Counted from the stretch's first letter, positions 1 through 8,367 are shown. The stretch is DNA of 64,000 nt from Flavobacteriales bacterium (GCA_016788205.1 JAEUTA010000011.1:1-64000); one strand, 5' to 3'. Notes: generated by a model from the letters alone, not told the origin. Numbers and translations: made by a program.

Positions 1-210
1 TATGCGTATGGTACCATCGGTAACATGCAGCCGCTCGGTAGGGTCTTCCAACCCGGCGTTGATGATGCCTGCTCTGTAGAAGTCACCTATGCCCACGTAG
101 GCCGAGCTATCGTTGGGCACGAACACACGGAAGCTCTCCAAACCCGCTTCGCTCGGGGCACCGCAGGCAGCATGGTCCGGATCGCAGATCCGAACCAGCA
201 ACACGAACAT
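1..210 (-). CDS. Tail-fibre/S74-like surface protein, N-terminal piece (runs off window)
   Basis: The frame is open from the ATG at 210 to the window edge. The residues contain YVGIG and, near the edge, PTERLHVTDGTIRI. This resembles the VGIG...P-E-KLHV signature common in Bacteroidota proteins of the S74 (chaperone-of-endosialidase) tail-fibre type, which are usually long and surface-exposed. Only about 70 codons are visible, so function is inferred from this motif alone. No signal peptide is seen after the ATG, and the frame stays open upstream into the gap before the T9SS cargo gene, so the start is uncertain; the start region is duplicated at 1488-1618. The gene could itself be a decayed remnant. 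Confidence 0.45.
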   Translation of the reverse strand, partial: MFVLLVRICDPDHAACGAPSEAGLESFRVFVPNDSSAYVGIGDFYRAGIINAGLEDPTERLHVTDGTIRI

Positions 211-225
211 GCGCGCTAGCGGGGG
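95..225. repeat. 131-bp direct repeat, copy 1
   Basis: It is the same length as 1488-1618 and differs at four positions by direct comparison. It covers the start of the tail-fibre-like frame. Together with copy 2 it brackets the T9SS cargo gene at 263-1294 in direct orientation. Confidence 0.9.
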
Positions 226-262
226 TTTCGTTTTTTGAATACTCTTGAAAGACCGGACCTTG

Positions 263-1294
263 CTACTCGATCAACACGAACTTCTTCGAACGAATTCCCT
301 GCTCGTCCTGGATCACAGCTGTATACAAACCTCGGCCCCATGGGCTCACGTCCAGCTCCAGCTGTGCACCTTGCGATAGTCCTTCCCACAGCGATCTTCC
401 TACCGCGTCATACACCCGAACGTGGGCGCGTGGTTGCAGACCCGCAATGATCAACTCCCGCACTGCTGGGTTCGGGTAAAACAAAAGGCTGCCACCTTCC
501 TGCTCCGATAGACTCTGTGCAAGCGGGCATCCCATGGGGTCCAAGGACACACAGACCTGATCCACGAACGTATACGCCCTGTAGAGGTAGGCTGTTGAAT
601 CCTGTATGATGATGGTATCTGCTTCGGTATAGGTGTTGTCGAAATGGTTCCCAAGCACCATGTAACGGTAGGCGCTATCCGCCACAAAGGAACCGCTCAC
701 CAGGAACCACGCTGCGGTATCGCTCATCACCTCAGGATGGTACACATGTGCAAAGTTCCGTGCCGGCCAGAAGGCCATTCCGACCTCCCACACCTCAGCT
801 TCCGTGGTAAACAGGGCTCCATAGTGGCTCGATGCCGACATGGGCCACTCCGAACCTCCTGCTGCTGCGTTGATGTAGAAGCTCACGTAATACGTGGCTC
901 CCACCATGAGCGGCTCGATCAGCTCGGCACCGATCAGCTCATGATACAGACTGCTACCAGTACCGCTAGGGAAATATGTCAACATCCCTGAGTAGGCATC
1001 TCCTTCTATTGGCTCCTGCCAACCACCTATGTTCAACGGCACACCACCATAGTTCCCGTACGGCTGGCAACGGTTGAAGTAATCCGGTGATGAATTCACA
1101 CAGAACCACCCGTTGGGCCTTTCACCTGGGCCAAAGCCGAGTATGGGAAGTTGAGGGCAACTATCTATCTCTTCAAAGCTGGGGTTCTCGATCAAGTTCT
1201 GGGCCTCACAAGTGAGGGTAGCGAAGAACAATAGGCAGCCAACCAAGCCAATGCCTGCACCAAGCCACCTATTGTTCAACGCTATGATCCTCAT
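263..1294 (-). CDS. Exported protein with T9SS type A sorting domain
   Basis: 343 aa. An N-terminal hydrophobic stretch (about residues 10-31, ending CEAQ) is a signal peptide. The mature protein opens with NLIENPSFE, the signature of the NPSFE carbohydrate-binding-like lectin fold frequent in Bacteroidota T9SS cargo. The last ~80 residues (FYPNPAVRELIIAG ... GLYTAVIQ ... KKFVLIE) are a type A T9SS sorting domain, cleaved and attached at the outer surface in this system. No catalytic motif is visible in the central ~200 residues, so the substrate is unknown. The gene stands alone, between two copies of a 131-bp repeat. A TATCTTTT element 51-58 bp upstream of the ATG (1345-1352, minus strand) could be its -7 box. 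Base composition looks slightly less GC-rich than the window average. Confidence 0.85.
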   Translation of the reverse strand: MRIIALNNRWLGAGIGLVGCLLFFATLTCEAQNLIENPSFEEIDSCPQLPILGFGPGERPNGWFCVNSSPDYFNRCQPYGNYGGVPLNIGGWQEPIEGDAYSGMLTYFPSGTGSSLYHELIGAELIEPLMVGATYYVSFYINAAAGGSEWPMSASSHYGALFTTEAEVWEVGMAFWPARNFAHVYHPEVMSDTAAWFLVSGSFVADSAYRYMVLGNHFDNTYTEADTIIIQDSTAYLYRAYTFVDQVCVSLDPMGCPLAQSLSEQEGGSLLFYPNPAVRELIIAGLQPRAHVRVYDAVGRSLWEGLSQGAQLELDVSPWGRGLYTAVIQDEQGIRSKKFVLIE

Positions 1295-1447
1295 TGTTCG
1301 TTCAAGTTCGTGTTGACCGGACTAGCAAGCCCGATCCGCCCTCTAAAAGATACAGGGGACTCCGTGGCCATGGCGCCTTCCACGGTGCCTGCCTGGATAT
1401 GACCGTCCAAGGGCGGCGAACGCTGCCCGGCACTACCGGGGAGCGTC

Positions 1448-1624
1448 CTACTTTTGTGCTGCTCTATACCATTTTCCTATGATGTCGACGTAGGCAGAGC
1501 TATCGTTGGGCACGAACACACGGAAGCTCTCCAAACCCGCTTCGCTAGGGGCACCGCAGGCAGCATGGTCCGGATCACGGATCCGAACCAGCAACACGAA
1601 CATGCGCGCTAGCGGGGGGCTCAT
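1448..1624 (-). pseudogene. Truncated duplicate of the tail-fibre-like gene start
   Basis: Starting at either ATG 1624 or ATG 1603, the frame repeats the first ~43 residues of the protein at 1-210 almost exactly (MFVLLVRIRDPDHAACG onwards). After SSAYV it leaves the shared sequence and stops about 12 codons later. The homology ends exactly where the 131-bp repeat ends (1488), so this is a copied 5' end without its body. It is unlikely to be functional. Confidence 0.7.
1488..1618. repeat. 131-bp direct repeat, copy 2
   Basis: The partner of 95-225, in the same orientation, with four mismatches over 131 bp. The sequences on both sides of the two copies are unrelated, so the boundaries are sharp. 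Confidence 0.9.
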
Positions 1625-1655
1625 CGACTTCCACCGTCCTCAACGCTGCAAATGC

Positions 1656-1684
1656 AAGAACCCCGACAGGGTGCCGGGGTTCTT
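1656..1684 (-). terminator. Hairpin terminator after the small Asp-rich lipoprotein gene
   Basis: Perfect 10-bp stem AAGAACCCCG / CGGGGTTCTT around a 9-nt loop. It lies 23 bp past the stop codon of the minus-strand gene at 1707-1898. Confidence 0.7.
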
Positions 1685-1706
1685 CGTGCGGTGCGTGTAG
1701 CGGTCA

Positions 1707-1898
1707 CTAGTCACCATCATCGTCGTCGTCATCATCACCCCCGTTGTCGTCACCACCGTTGTTGGTGGTGTCGGGTTGCACGGGCGGCTCGTGCTTGCAG
1801 CCGCTCAACAACGCCGCGGCCAGGAACAGGGCGAACAGGAACAACGCGATGCGGAAGAGCGGGTTGCGTGGGAGCATGGCCAGTGGGTTCGTTCGCAT
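1707..1898 (-). CDS. Small Asp-rich lipoprotein
   Basis: 63 aa. Residues ~14-34 form a hydrophobic signal ending in the lipobox LLSGC, so the mature part is a lipid-anchored ~29-residue tail. The tail is Pro/Thr-rich and then almost entirely Asn, Gly and Asp, ending in seven Asp and GD. The acidic tail could bind divalent cations or act as a surface spacer; the family is unknown. It resembles its upstream neighbour (1929-2408) in having a lipobox, a short linker and DDNGG motifs, so the two are probably paralogues that differ in repeat expansion. The hairpin at 1656-1684 follows it. Its small size and low complexity leave some doubt, but the signal peptide and lipobox are convincing. Confidence 0.65.
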   Translation of the reverse strand: MRTNPLAMLPRNPLFRIALFLFALFLAAALLSGCKHEPPVQPDTTNNGGDDNGGDDDDDDDGD

Positions 1899-1928
1899 GA
1901 AGGTACGTTGTTGCGCCGGGTGTGCAAC

Positions 1929-2408
1929 TCAATTCGCGTCGTCGCTGCCGTGGCCGCCGCTGCCGTTGTCATCGCCTGCGGGGTCGTCGCTGCCGTTGCC
2001 ACCGCTCTGTCCGCCGTTGTCATCGCCTGCGGGGTCGTCGCTGCCGTTGCCACCGCTCTGCCCGCCGTTGTCATCGCCTGCGGGGTCTTCGCTGCCGTTG
2101 CCGCCGCTCTGTCCGCCGTTGTCATCGCCTGCGGGGTCGTCGCTGCCGTTGCCGCCGTTCTGTCCGCCGTTGTCATCGCCTGCGGGGTCGTCGCTGCCAT
2201 TGCCGCCGCTCTGTCCGCCGTTGTCATCGCCTGCGGGGTCATCGCTGCCGTTGCCGCCGCTCTGTCCGCCGTTGTCATCGGTGCTGCCGTTGCTGGACGT
2301 GTTGGGGCCGAAGACTTCCTCTTTGGAGCAGGACGTGAGCAGCACGCCACCGGCAAGGAACAGGAGCAGGAAAAGGAATTGCTGCAGGGAGGTTCGCGCG
2401 TTCTTCAT
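1929..2408 (-). CDS. Lipoprotein with 17-residue Gly/Asp/Asn repeats
   Basis: 159 aa from the ATG at 2408. This start was chosen because it gives a clean lipoprotein signal (MKNARTSLQQ..., hydrophobic core, lipobox LLTSC at about residue 27); a longer frame to 2450 would bury it. After the anchor and a short linker (SKEEVFGPNTSSN) the protein is six tandem copies of DDNGGQSGGNGSDDPAG plus a degenerate end. The DNA repeat unit is exactly 51 bp (1965-2270), so copy number can change in frame. Acidic Gly/Asn/Asp repeats suggest an extended, possibly Ca-binding, cell-surface stalk (inference). It is transcribed toward the smaller Asp-rich lipoprotein, 30 bp away. Confidence 0.75.
   Translation of the reverse strand: MKNARTSLQQFLFLLLFLAGGVLLTSCSKEEVFGPNTSSNGSTDDNGGQSGGNGSDDPAGDDNGGQSGGNGSDDPAGDDNGGQNGGNGSDDPAGDDNGGQSGGNGSEDPAGDDNGGQSGGNGSDDPAGDDNGGQSGGNGSDDPAGDDNGSGGHGSDDAN
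1965..2280. repeat. 51-bp minisatellite, six units
   Basis: Units begin GTTGTCATCG at 1965, 2016, 2067, 2118, 2169 and 2220, with a partial seventh at 2271; the period is exactly 51 bp and there are only a few point differences between units. It lies wholly inside the lipoprotein gene and keeps the reading frame. Confidence 0.95.
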
Positions 2409-2559
2409 GGTGTTTCGTATTGGTGAAGCGAACCTACCCGCACACCCCACCGCACTTCAAACACACACGGACCAGCCGGTACACGCAGGCGACGGAACGG
2501 GAGGGAAAGCCGAACAGCGGATGCACCACGAAGACCATCCGTGCGAGCGCCACACCGCG

Positions 2560-3034
2560 AAGCGCGTCAGTCAGTCAGTCAGTGCGAGCGCAGCGCGGCA
2601 CAGCGTTCCATCGCATACCATCCCGCACCACCGCATTCATCAGCGCCCGTCCGTGCGAGCGCAGCGCAGCACAGCCTTCCATCCCACACCAACGCATTCA
2701 TCAGCGCCCATCAGCCCTATCAGCGTCATCAGCGTTCCATCGCATACCATCCCGCACCACCGCATTCATCAGCGCCCATCAGCCCTATCAGCGTCATCAG
2801 CGTTCCATCGCATACCATCCCACACCAACGCATTCATCAGCGCCCATCAGCCCTATCAGTGTCATCAGCGTTCCATCGCATTCCACCGCATTCATCACTT
2901 ACACATGTGCTCCGTCAGTGCGAGCGCAGCGCGGCACAGCGTTCCATCGCATGCCATCGCATTCATCACTTACACATCTGCTCTGTCAGTGCGAGCGAAG
3001 CGCAGCACAGCGTTCCATCGCATTCCACCACCTC
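2560..3034. repeat. Intergenic block of nested degenerate tandem repeats
   Basis: No gene is supported between 2450 and 3035. The block mixes recurring modules: GTCAGTGCGAGCGCAGCG (four related copies), CAGCGTTCCATCGCAT (six or more), CGCATTCATCAGCGCCC (four) and CATCAGCCCTATCAGCGTC (three). Open frames through it are low-complexity artefacts of the repeats. It begins with GTCA repeated four times. A diverged, oppositely oriented piece lies at 5298-5408, beyond the 5' end of the neighbouring T9SS gene. Confidence 0.85.
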
Positions 3035-5209
3035 CTACCGCGCCACCACCAGCCGCAGCACATCACGCGTTGTGCCTTGCATCACATGCAGGGCATACGT
3101 GCCGGGGGGCAGCTTGCGCAGGTCCAACGCACCATCGGCGGCCAGGCGTTCGTGCAGCACGGCGCGGCCATCGGCGGCGATGCACGTGACCAGCACCGGT
3201 GCAGCGCTGGCTTGTGGGGCACGCAGCAGTACGCGGTCCGTGGCGGGGTTGGGCACCAGGCTCCAGGTGGTGGTGGCGTGTGCGCGCACCGCGGTGCTGA
3301 TGCCCGTGACCACCTCGGCCACCGGCGTTACGATGGGCGGGTTGAAGTCGAAATAGATGCCGGCCTGGTTGCGCAGCCACGTGCCCGGTACTACACCGGC
3401 GGTGGGCTTGATGCGGAAGCTCACATGGCCGTGGCTCGCCGCTTCGTTGGTGGTGCTATCGGGCAGCAGGATGTCCGTGAAGCGGAAACGCAGCACACGC
3501 CCCTCCAGCTCGGGCACGAAGGCGTGCGAGGCCGCGCCCACCTGCAACGAGCCGATGCCCAGCTCGGCGGCCAGCGTATCCACCACCACCACGGTGAAGG
3601 CCGTGTCCGTGCCCGTGTTCTGGAAACGGATGGTATAGTCCAGGTAGGTGTCCACATCCAGCAGGAACACGTCCGCCGGTTCCACCAGCTTGTCGTTGGG
3701 GTCGTAGCTGCCGGTCACCGTACGTTGGATGGTCACGCTGTTGTTGCTCACATCGGGCTCGGCCTGCACGGCCGTAACGGTGGCCGTGCTGTTCAGCACC
3801 GTACCGATCAGCGCCACATCCGCAGGCACCGTGGTACCCACCTGCACCGGCGCCACACCGAAGGAAGCGATGTTGGGGAACGACCACGTGAGCGTGTTGC
3901 CGTTCACGCTCGTGGGCACGGGCAACGCCTGCACATAGGTGAGCACCGGGTCCAACACCAACGTGAGCGTAACGGGGCCGCTGGGCTGTATGGTGAGGTC
4001 GTTCACGTAGCACGATAGCGCGTAGTTGAAGCCGGGCCTTGCCGGTCCCGAGGCGCCCTGCACCTCCAGGTCGAACCCTTCGGTGCTGCCCATGGCGAGG
4101 TCCACGACGGGGTACGGTGCCGCGGCATCGATGGTGAACAACGCCGGCGCGATGGGCGGACAGGTGGGCGTGATCTCGGCATCCACCGCGGCCACGCTGT
4201 ACGCACCGTAGGGCAGGCTCACCGCATAGTAGCCGCCCCCATCGGTGATGGCGTAGTTCTCGCCCGGGCCGATGTGCAGCAACCGGCTCAGCAGGTCCAC
4301 ATCACCGGCGCTCAGCGCGCAATCCTCGTCCACGTCCAGCCACACGCTGCCGCCCACCAGGCCACAGTCCGCACCGGCATCGGGCACGATGAAACCGCCG
4401 GTCACCAAGCTGCATCCCGGTGTGGCGGCGCTCCACGTCTGCCGCACCTGGTACATGCCTGCGGGCAAGCCGTTGGGCTCGATCAGCGCATCGCCCATCA
4501 GCTGGTCCGTGTACACCACGCTCTGGTCGCTAATGTCCACCACGCTCAAGTCCGTGGGCCAACCCTCGTTGGGCACCTGCACCGCCGCCGAACCATTGGC
4601 GCCGTTGCACGCACCGTTCACGCCCAGCGTCACCGCCTCCACCAGCTCCGGGCCCAGGATCACGGTAGCGCCCGTACCGCCGCATCCGTTGGCATCGGTG
4701 TAGGTGAGCTGCACCTGATCACCGTGGCAGAACGGTCCGAAGTACGGGCTGCCGTTCTGGTCCACGCCCAGCTGCGGCACGAAGTCCGAACCTACCTGCG
4801 CGTACACGCCATAGGGCGCCACACCGTTGAGGAACTCCACGGCAGCGCGCAACCGGCCGTTACACTGCCCCGGGCACGGGTGGTAGCCCACCAGGTCTAT
4901 GATGTAGCTCGTGGCCAGCGTGTTCGGGTTGCTGCTCTGGTTCACCAGCACCACGGTAAGCTCGTCGGTGGCCGCGTCGGCATCGGTCACCGTCACCGTA
5001 TAGCTGCCGGGGCCAAGGCCCGTCAAGTCGGGACCGATGGCACCGTTGTTCCATGCGTAGGTGTACGGCGGCGTTCCCCCGCTCACCGTCACTTCGATGA
5101 TGCCATTGATGTACCCGCAGAACGGATGGGAGACCACCGACGTGTAAACATCTACCGCCCGCGCGGCGCCATGTACAAGCAACACAAGAGCGAGTAGGAC
5201 TATACGCAT
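3035..5209 (-). CDS. T9SS type A cargo with SprB-type repeat and DUF11-like domain
   Basis: 724 aa from the ATG at 5209, which yields the signal peptide MRIVLLALVLLVHGAARA; the longer frame to 5290 has no signal. Residues ~30-85 carry a SprB/Ig-like repeat (SGGTPPYTYAW ... LGPGSYTVTVTD). Around residues 310-380 there is a SdrD/B-like segment (GSVWLDVDEDCALSAGD), then a conserved-repeat region with PARPGFNYALSCYVND. Next comes the motif GSYDPNDKLVEP with YTIRFQNTGTDTAF, typical of the DUF7619/DUF11-type domain before sorting signals. The end (SLVPNPATDRVLL ... PGTYALHVMQG) is a type A sorting domain. It is probably a large surface adhesin. Related repeat DNA flanks it on both sides in opposite orientation. 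Confidence 0.85.
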   Translation of the reverse strand: MRIVLLALVLLVHGAARAVDVYTSVVSHPFCGYINGIIEVTVSGGTPPYTYAWNNGAIGPDLTGLGPGSYTVTVTDADAATDELTVVLVNQSSNPNTLATSYIIDLVGYHPCPGQCNGRLRAAVEFLNGVAPYGVYAQVGSDFVPQLGVDQNGSPYFGPFCHGDQVQLTYTDANGCGGTGATVILGPELVEAVTLGVNGACNGANGSAAVQVPNEGWPTDLSVVDISDQSVVYTDQLMGDALIEPNGLPAGMYQVRQTWSAATPGCSLVTGGFIVPDAGADCGLVGGSVWLDVDEDCALSAGDVDLLSRLLHIGPGENYAITDGGGYYAVSLPYGAYSVAAVDAEITPTCPPIAPALFTIDAAAPYPVVDLAMGSTEGFDLEVQGASGPARPGFNYALSCYVNDLTIQPSGPVTLTLVLDPVLTYVQALPVPTSVNGNTLTWSFPNIASFGVAPVQVGTTVPADVALIGTVLNSTATVTAVQAEPDVSNNSVTIQRTVTGSYDPNDKLVEPADVFLLDVDTYLDYTIRFQNTGTDTAFTVVVVDTLAAELGIGSLQVGAASHAFVPELEGRVLRFRFTDILLPDSTTNEAASHGHVSFRIKPTAGVVPGTWLRNQAGIYFDFNPPIVTPVAEVVTGISTAVRAHATTTWSLVPNPATDRVLLRAPQASAAPVLVTCIAADGRAVLHERLAADGALDLRKLPPGTYALHVMQGTTRDVLRLVVAR

Positions 5210-5297
5210 GGGAACAGGTTGGGTGCTGGTGCTGAAGATAAGACGCGCGTTGCTGGCGGGGTGGCTTGCCCCGTGGCGTGGCTGGCACATGCTCGTG

Positions 5298-5408
5298 GGT
5301 GGAACGCTGATGACACTGACGGAGCAGACGGGCGCGGATGAAGGCGAATGCGCTGTGGGGTGGTGTGGTACCGGGTGGATGGTCGTGCGGGATGGTGGTA
5401 CAGCATGG
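5298..5408. repeat. Inverted, diverged copy of the 2.6-3.0 kb repeat
   Basis: Read on the minus strand it contains TCAGTGTCATCAGCGTTCC, identical to a stretch near 2857-2875. It also has CACCATCCCGCACGACC and CGCATTCGCCTTCATCCGCGCCC, which match the repeat modules with a few changes. Orientation is opposite to the main block. Confidence 0.65.
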
Positions 5409-5421
5409 TGGAAAGAAGAAA

Positions 5422-5441
5422 CCCCGGCGCGGGGGCCGGGG
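5422..5441 (-). terminator. Rho-independent terminator after the 5451-7268 gene
   Basis: The 7-bp stem CCCCGGC / GCCGGGG with a 6-nt loop lies 10 bp beyond the stop codon. On the minus strand it is followed by TTTCTTCTTTC. Confidence 0.75.
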
Positions 5442-5450
5442 TCGGGGGGG

Positions 5451-7268
5451 CTAGGGCTTCTTAGTCAGCGCGCTCGGCCGTAGTTGAACACCGAAATAGA
5501 GTTGCGGCCTACCGAGTTGATACCTCAGGTCCTTCTCTAGGTTGTCCTGGCTACTTACCCTATCGCCGATCGCGAGTTTGTCCAGTGATGCCTGCCAGTG
5601 CATTGCAGCCCCTGTTGAGATCGCGAACCAATCAGTGAATCGGATACCAGCTCCGACAAAGAACTGCGGCCGAGCGCGCTTCGCGCTCACACCGATCTGA
5701 AGGAACGGCACTTCCTCACGACGCCCGAGCTTGAAGTTGAAATTCACCATGCCTGCTGCATTGAAGTAACCTGGCTTAGATGTCTCCGAGCTAACGCGCA
5801 TGACACCCGTGGAATCTTCCTCCGCTGTGAATTCATCAAAGCTAGAATTCACGAATACCAGCCCCGGGAATACTTGAGGATAAAAGGTATGCGCGCGCAT
5901 GAACTTCAACTTTTGGGCGAAGAAGTCGGACTCCTCCATTACGACACTATAGTTCCCTTTCACTTCAAAGGATCGCTTCTTGATCTTGATGGTCACCACC
6001 TCGGCCTTTCCCTTCGGTATGCTCTCCTGGTGAAGCAATTCAGTTCCATGGGTGGTCGTCGACGCTTTGCTCTGCGCATCGGTCATAAGGCTCATCAACT
6101 CGGTCAGATTGGATATGAGCACTTGGCGTTGTTGAGCGAACTCCAGCATGCGATCCGAAAATTCCTCAAGGGCGAGGATCACGAACTGCCTAACCTGCCT
6201 CGTTTGATAACTCATATACTCGAACATGGCGGGATCACCTCCGCCTGCGGCTATCCGCTGTGCCTCGTCATCATCCCACCCATCCTTCTTAAGGCGCTTT
6301 ACTTCGGCCTTGAACCAAGTCTTGTCTTTGACCTGAGCCATTCGGATCTTGATCTCTTCATCTCGCACTTTGCGAAGACTTCCGGCGACCTTGGCGATCT
6401 CACCATCAAGATGGGAAAGTGACCGGACCATTTCTACCAAGCGGACATTATGCTTCCGCATCTTCTTGATCAAAGTCTGGAGATCGTCTATCGAACTTTC
6501 AGCGCTCTTGGAGGAAAGATCCACATGAACCAAGGTCTGCACCACACTTGTGGCCTGCTGGATCATATCTACGTTGGCATTCTTCTCAATGGCTAGGACC
6601 GAATCAACGACCACCTTCACTAAAGCATCGTTCGCCTCGATATCACCGAAACCAGTGCCGCTCATCTGATCCAATAACATGATGGACCTTCGGATCTCAT
6701 AGTCGCGTACCTCCTCCACTTCGGATACAGCTGCACCCATGCGGCCTCGACCATCGATCTCCGGCTGGGTCGTCAACTCGATCTTATTCCGAATGAACTG
6801 CGAGGGGTCGACTACCTCAACGCCTCGACCGCTGCGGAATTCATCACCAGAATTCAATGAACCGGTGGTCAGACTGCCTCTTGAAATTATCCCAAGTAGT
6901 GATTGAAAGTTAGCGGCAAGCTCAAGCAAAGTCTTTTCGTAAGGATCATCCTCGAATGTCCGACCATCAACGATCACGCTATATTTCAAAGGATTGATCG
7001 TTCGTAGCTGCAAGTTGTAGGTATTGTCGGTAACCAGTATGTAGGGCTCAGACTCCTTGGTCGCGAACTCCCATTTCACTTCGTCGACATCACTCCTGTT
7101 CCCGATCAACCGCAAGTTCTTCGACCGCTCATCGATATCGACCATAAGGGTATTCTTGATCGTGCGAGCGGTCAACATATCATCGGACTGCCCCGATGAA
7201 GCTTCAAGCAACCCGAAAATGGTCCAGATGAAAGCAGTCGTTCGAAACAGTGAAGATGCACGGTTCAT
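5451..7268 (-). CDS. Unrecognised envelope protein with coiled coils and a barrel-like C-terminus
   Basis: 605 aa from the ATG at 7268, which gives the N-terminus MNRASSLFRTTAFIWTIFGLLEASSG, a plausible signal peptide. Residues ~30-120 look beta-rich. Residues ~150-400 are highly charged and helical (many E/K/R/Q, e.g. KKMRKHNVRLVEMVRSLSHL) and probably form coiled coils. The last ~150 residues contain alternating hydrophobic strands (PQFFVGAGIRFTDWFAIS, QLYFGVQLRPS) like an outer-membrane beta-barrel or a barrel-associated domain. I do not recognise a family. The gene stands alone with its own terminator. Together with the next gene, its base composition is visibly less GC-rich than the surroundings, which may mean later acquisition. 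Confidence 0.8.
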   Translation of the reverse strand: MNRASSLFRTTAFIWTIFGLLEASSGQSDDMLTARTIKNTLMVDIDERSKNLRLIGNRSDVDEVKWEFATKESEPYILVTDNTYNLQLRTINPLKYSVIVDGRTFEDDPYEKTLLELAANFQSLLGIISRGSLTTGSLNSGDEFRSGRGVEVVDPSQFIRNKIELTTQPEIDGRGRMGAAVSEVEEVRDYEIRRSIMLLDQMSGTGFGDIEANDALVKVVVDSVLAIEKNANVDMIQQATSVVQTLVHVDLSSKSAESSIDDLQTLIKKMRKHNVRLVEMVRSLSHLDGEIAKVAGSLRKVRDEEIKIRMAQVKDKTWFKAEVKRLKKDGWDDDEAQRIAAGGGDPAMFEYMSYQTRQVRQFVILALEEFSDRMLEFAQQRQVLISNLTELMSLMTDAQSKASTTTHGTELLHQESIPKGKAEVVTIKIKKRSFEVKGNYSVVMEESDFFAQKLKFMRAHTFYPQVFPGLVFVNSSFDEFTAEEDSTGVMRVSSETSKPGYFNAAGMVNFNFKLGRREEVPFLQIGVSAKRARPQFFVGAGIRFTDWFAISTGAAMHWQASLDKLAIGDRVSSQDNLEKDLRYQLGRPQLYFGVQLRPSALTKKP

Positions 7269-7408
7269 GGTGTAGGAGTTTGGTCCTGCGAACCAACCAC
7301 GACCGCACGGCACCCACCAGCCACCTATTCACAGGACGGGAGCACGTTATTTTCACAGGGCAGGTTAGAAACCAGCAGCATTGTTTTGCGTCACACACCA
7401 CACACACC

Positions 7409-8347
7409 ATGAAAAAGACAGTGCTCTGGATCCTGGCCGCCTTAGCAGTGGCCGTTCTCGCCTTCATCATCATCGCTCAATGGCTTGATGATAGTGGCTG
7501 CCCACCTGGAGAGTTATGCGCTGACGACAACTACGTATCCCTGCCTGACTACAACTGCCTAGCGTGTGACTTTAAGAACTACTTCATCGCCAAGGAAGCG
7601 AACGGAACGGATTGCGCACCACCTTGTTCATTGAAAGGTGACATTCGTGTGGACCTGCCTTCATTTCAGGCTGCATTGGACTATCTGGTGCAGAACTATT
7701 CGTACGACGATCATGGTATCGTCATACACCACGGCCTGCGCAGGGAACAAGGCCATTTCCAGTACAGACCTGAGATCGAGTTCGTAGGATTGAAGGATAA
7801 AGGCAACGACGAATGGGAGATCATGACCTTGCCGAATTACAGGTATTCAATAGACCCCGACGGCAAGCTCGTCACTCCCGACCCTGTGGACGATTGGGCC
7901 GCGTACAAAACCCACATGCATCGAAAGCTGAACACCACCGACAATGACCATACTCCTGTTGTGGAAGGCGCTGATGTGCGATTCTATCTTTTCCGACACA
8001 ACAATCGCTTGGAGAAGCTACTGAACCAGAACAAGACATATGCGCCCACGCATCTGATGATAAGCAGTATCGCCGAACCTACTAGACATATCGAAAACGA
8101 CCCGGCAAAAGAAGATGACGATGAGATGGAAGGAATGCGTCATCACATCGCACTCGCTTTGTGCATGGAGAAAGGTGCACCCCTCATAGATGGAAGAAAT
8201 TACCCGAATCAGAACTACAGGATGAAAGCTCTAGATGTGGGATCCCCTTGCCCATACCGCTGCGCCGTTGCTGAACTGCCAGCGCATGGTATTCCCGTCC
8301 GCAAAAACTGCAACCCGACCGCTCCTGGCTGTACCATCAGTCATTGA
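7409..8347 (+). CDS. Sensory cassette 1, protein A: exported protein of unknown family
   Basis: 312 aa from ATG 7409. Residues ~4-24 (VLWILAALAVAVLAFIIIAQW) are a signal anchor, after which the chain is outside the cytoplasm. Cysteines are frequent in the first 60 residues (GCPPGELC, YNCLAC, CAPPC) and recur in pairs at the end (GSPCPYRC, NCNPTAPGC), suggesting disulfides. It is a clear paralogue of 11674-12627, with shared landmarks in the same order: I-V-H-x-GL, PDG-L, a W-x-x-Y segment, IAEP, and D-x-GSPCP-x-x-C near the C-terminus. It heads a tight four-gene unit with a membrane protein, histidine kinase and response regulator (20-bp gap, then two overlaps). It is probably the ligand- or stress-sensing partner; no known domain recognised. 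It is less GC-rich than the following genes. Confidence 0.8.
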   Translation: MKKTVLWILAALAVAVLAFIIIAQWLDDSGCPPGELCADDNYVSLPDYNCLACDFKNYFIAKEANGTDCAPPCSLKGDIRVDLPSFQAALDYLVQNYSYDDHGIVIHHGLRREQGHFQYRPEIEFVGLKDKGNDEWEIMTLPNYRYSIDPDGKLVTPDPVDDWAAYKTHMHRKLNTTDNDHTPVVEGADVRFYLFRHNNRLEKLLNQNKTYAPTHLMISSIAEPTRHIENDPAKEDDDEMEGMRHHIALALCMEKGAPLIDGRNYPNQNYRMKALDVGSPCPYRCAVAELPAHGIPVRKNCNPTAPGCTISH

Positions 8348-8367
8348 AGACAGAAGCATAGACAACG

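Noticed and set aside
1294..1482. Short plus-strand ORF upstream of the T9SS cargo gene
   Set aside because: No motif, no signal peptide; the region more probably holds the cargo gene's promoter.
2560..3034. CRISPR array
   Set aside because: Repeats are nested, of several kinds and unequal spacing, and there are no unique spacers of constant length and no cas genes.
1744..3189. Long plus-strand frames through the lipoprotein minisatellite and repeat block
   Set aside because: They are low-complexity shadows of repeats; the minus strand has signal peptides and lipoboxes, and the plus frames have neither.
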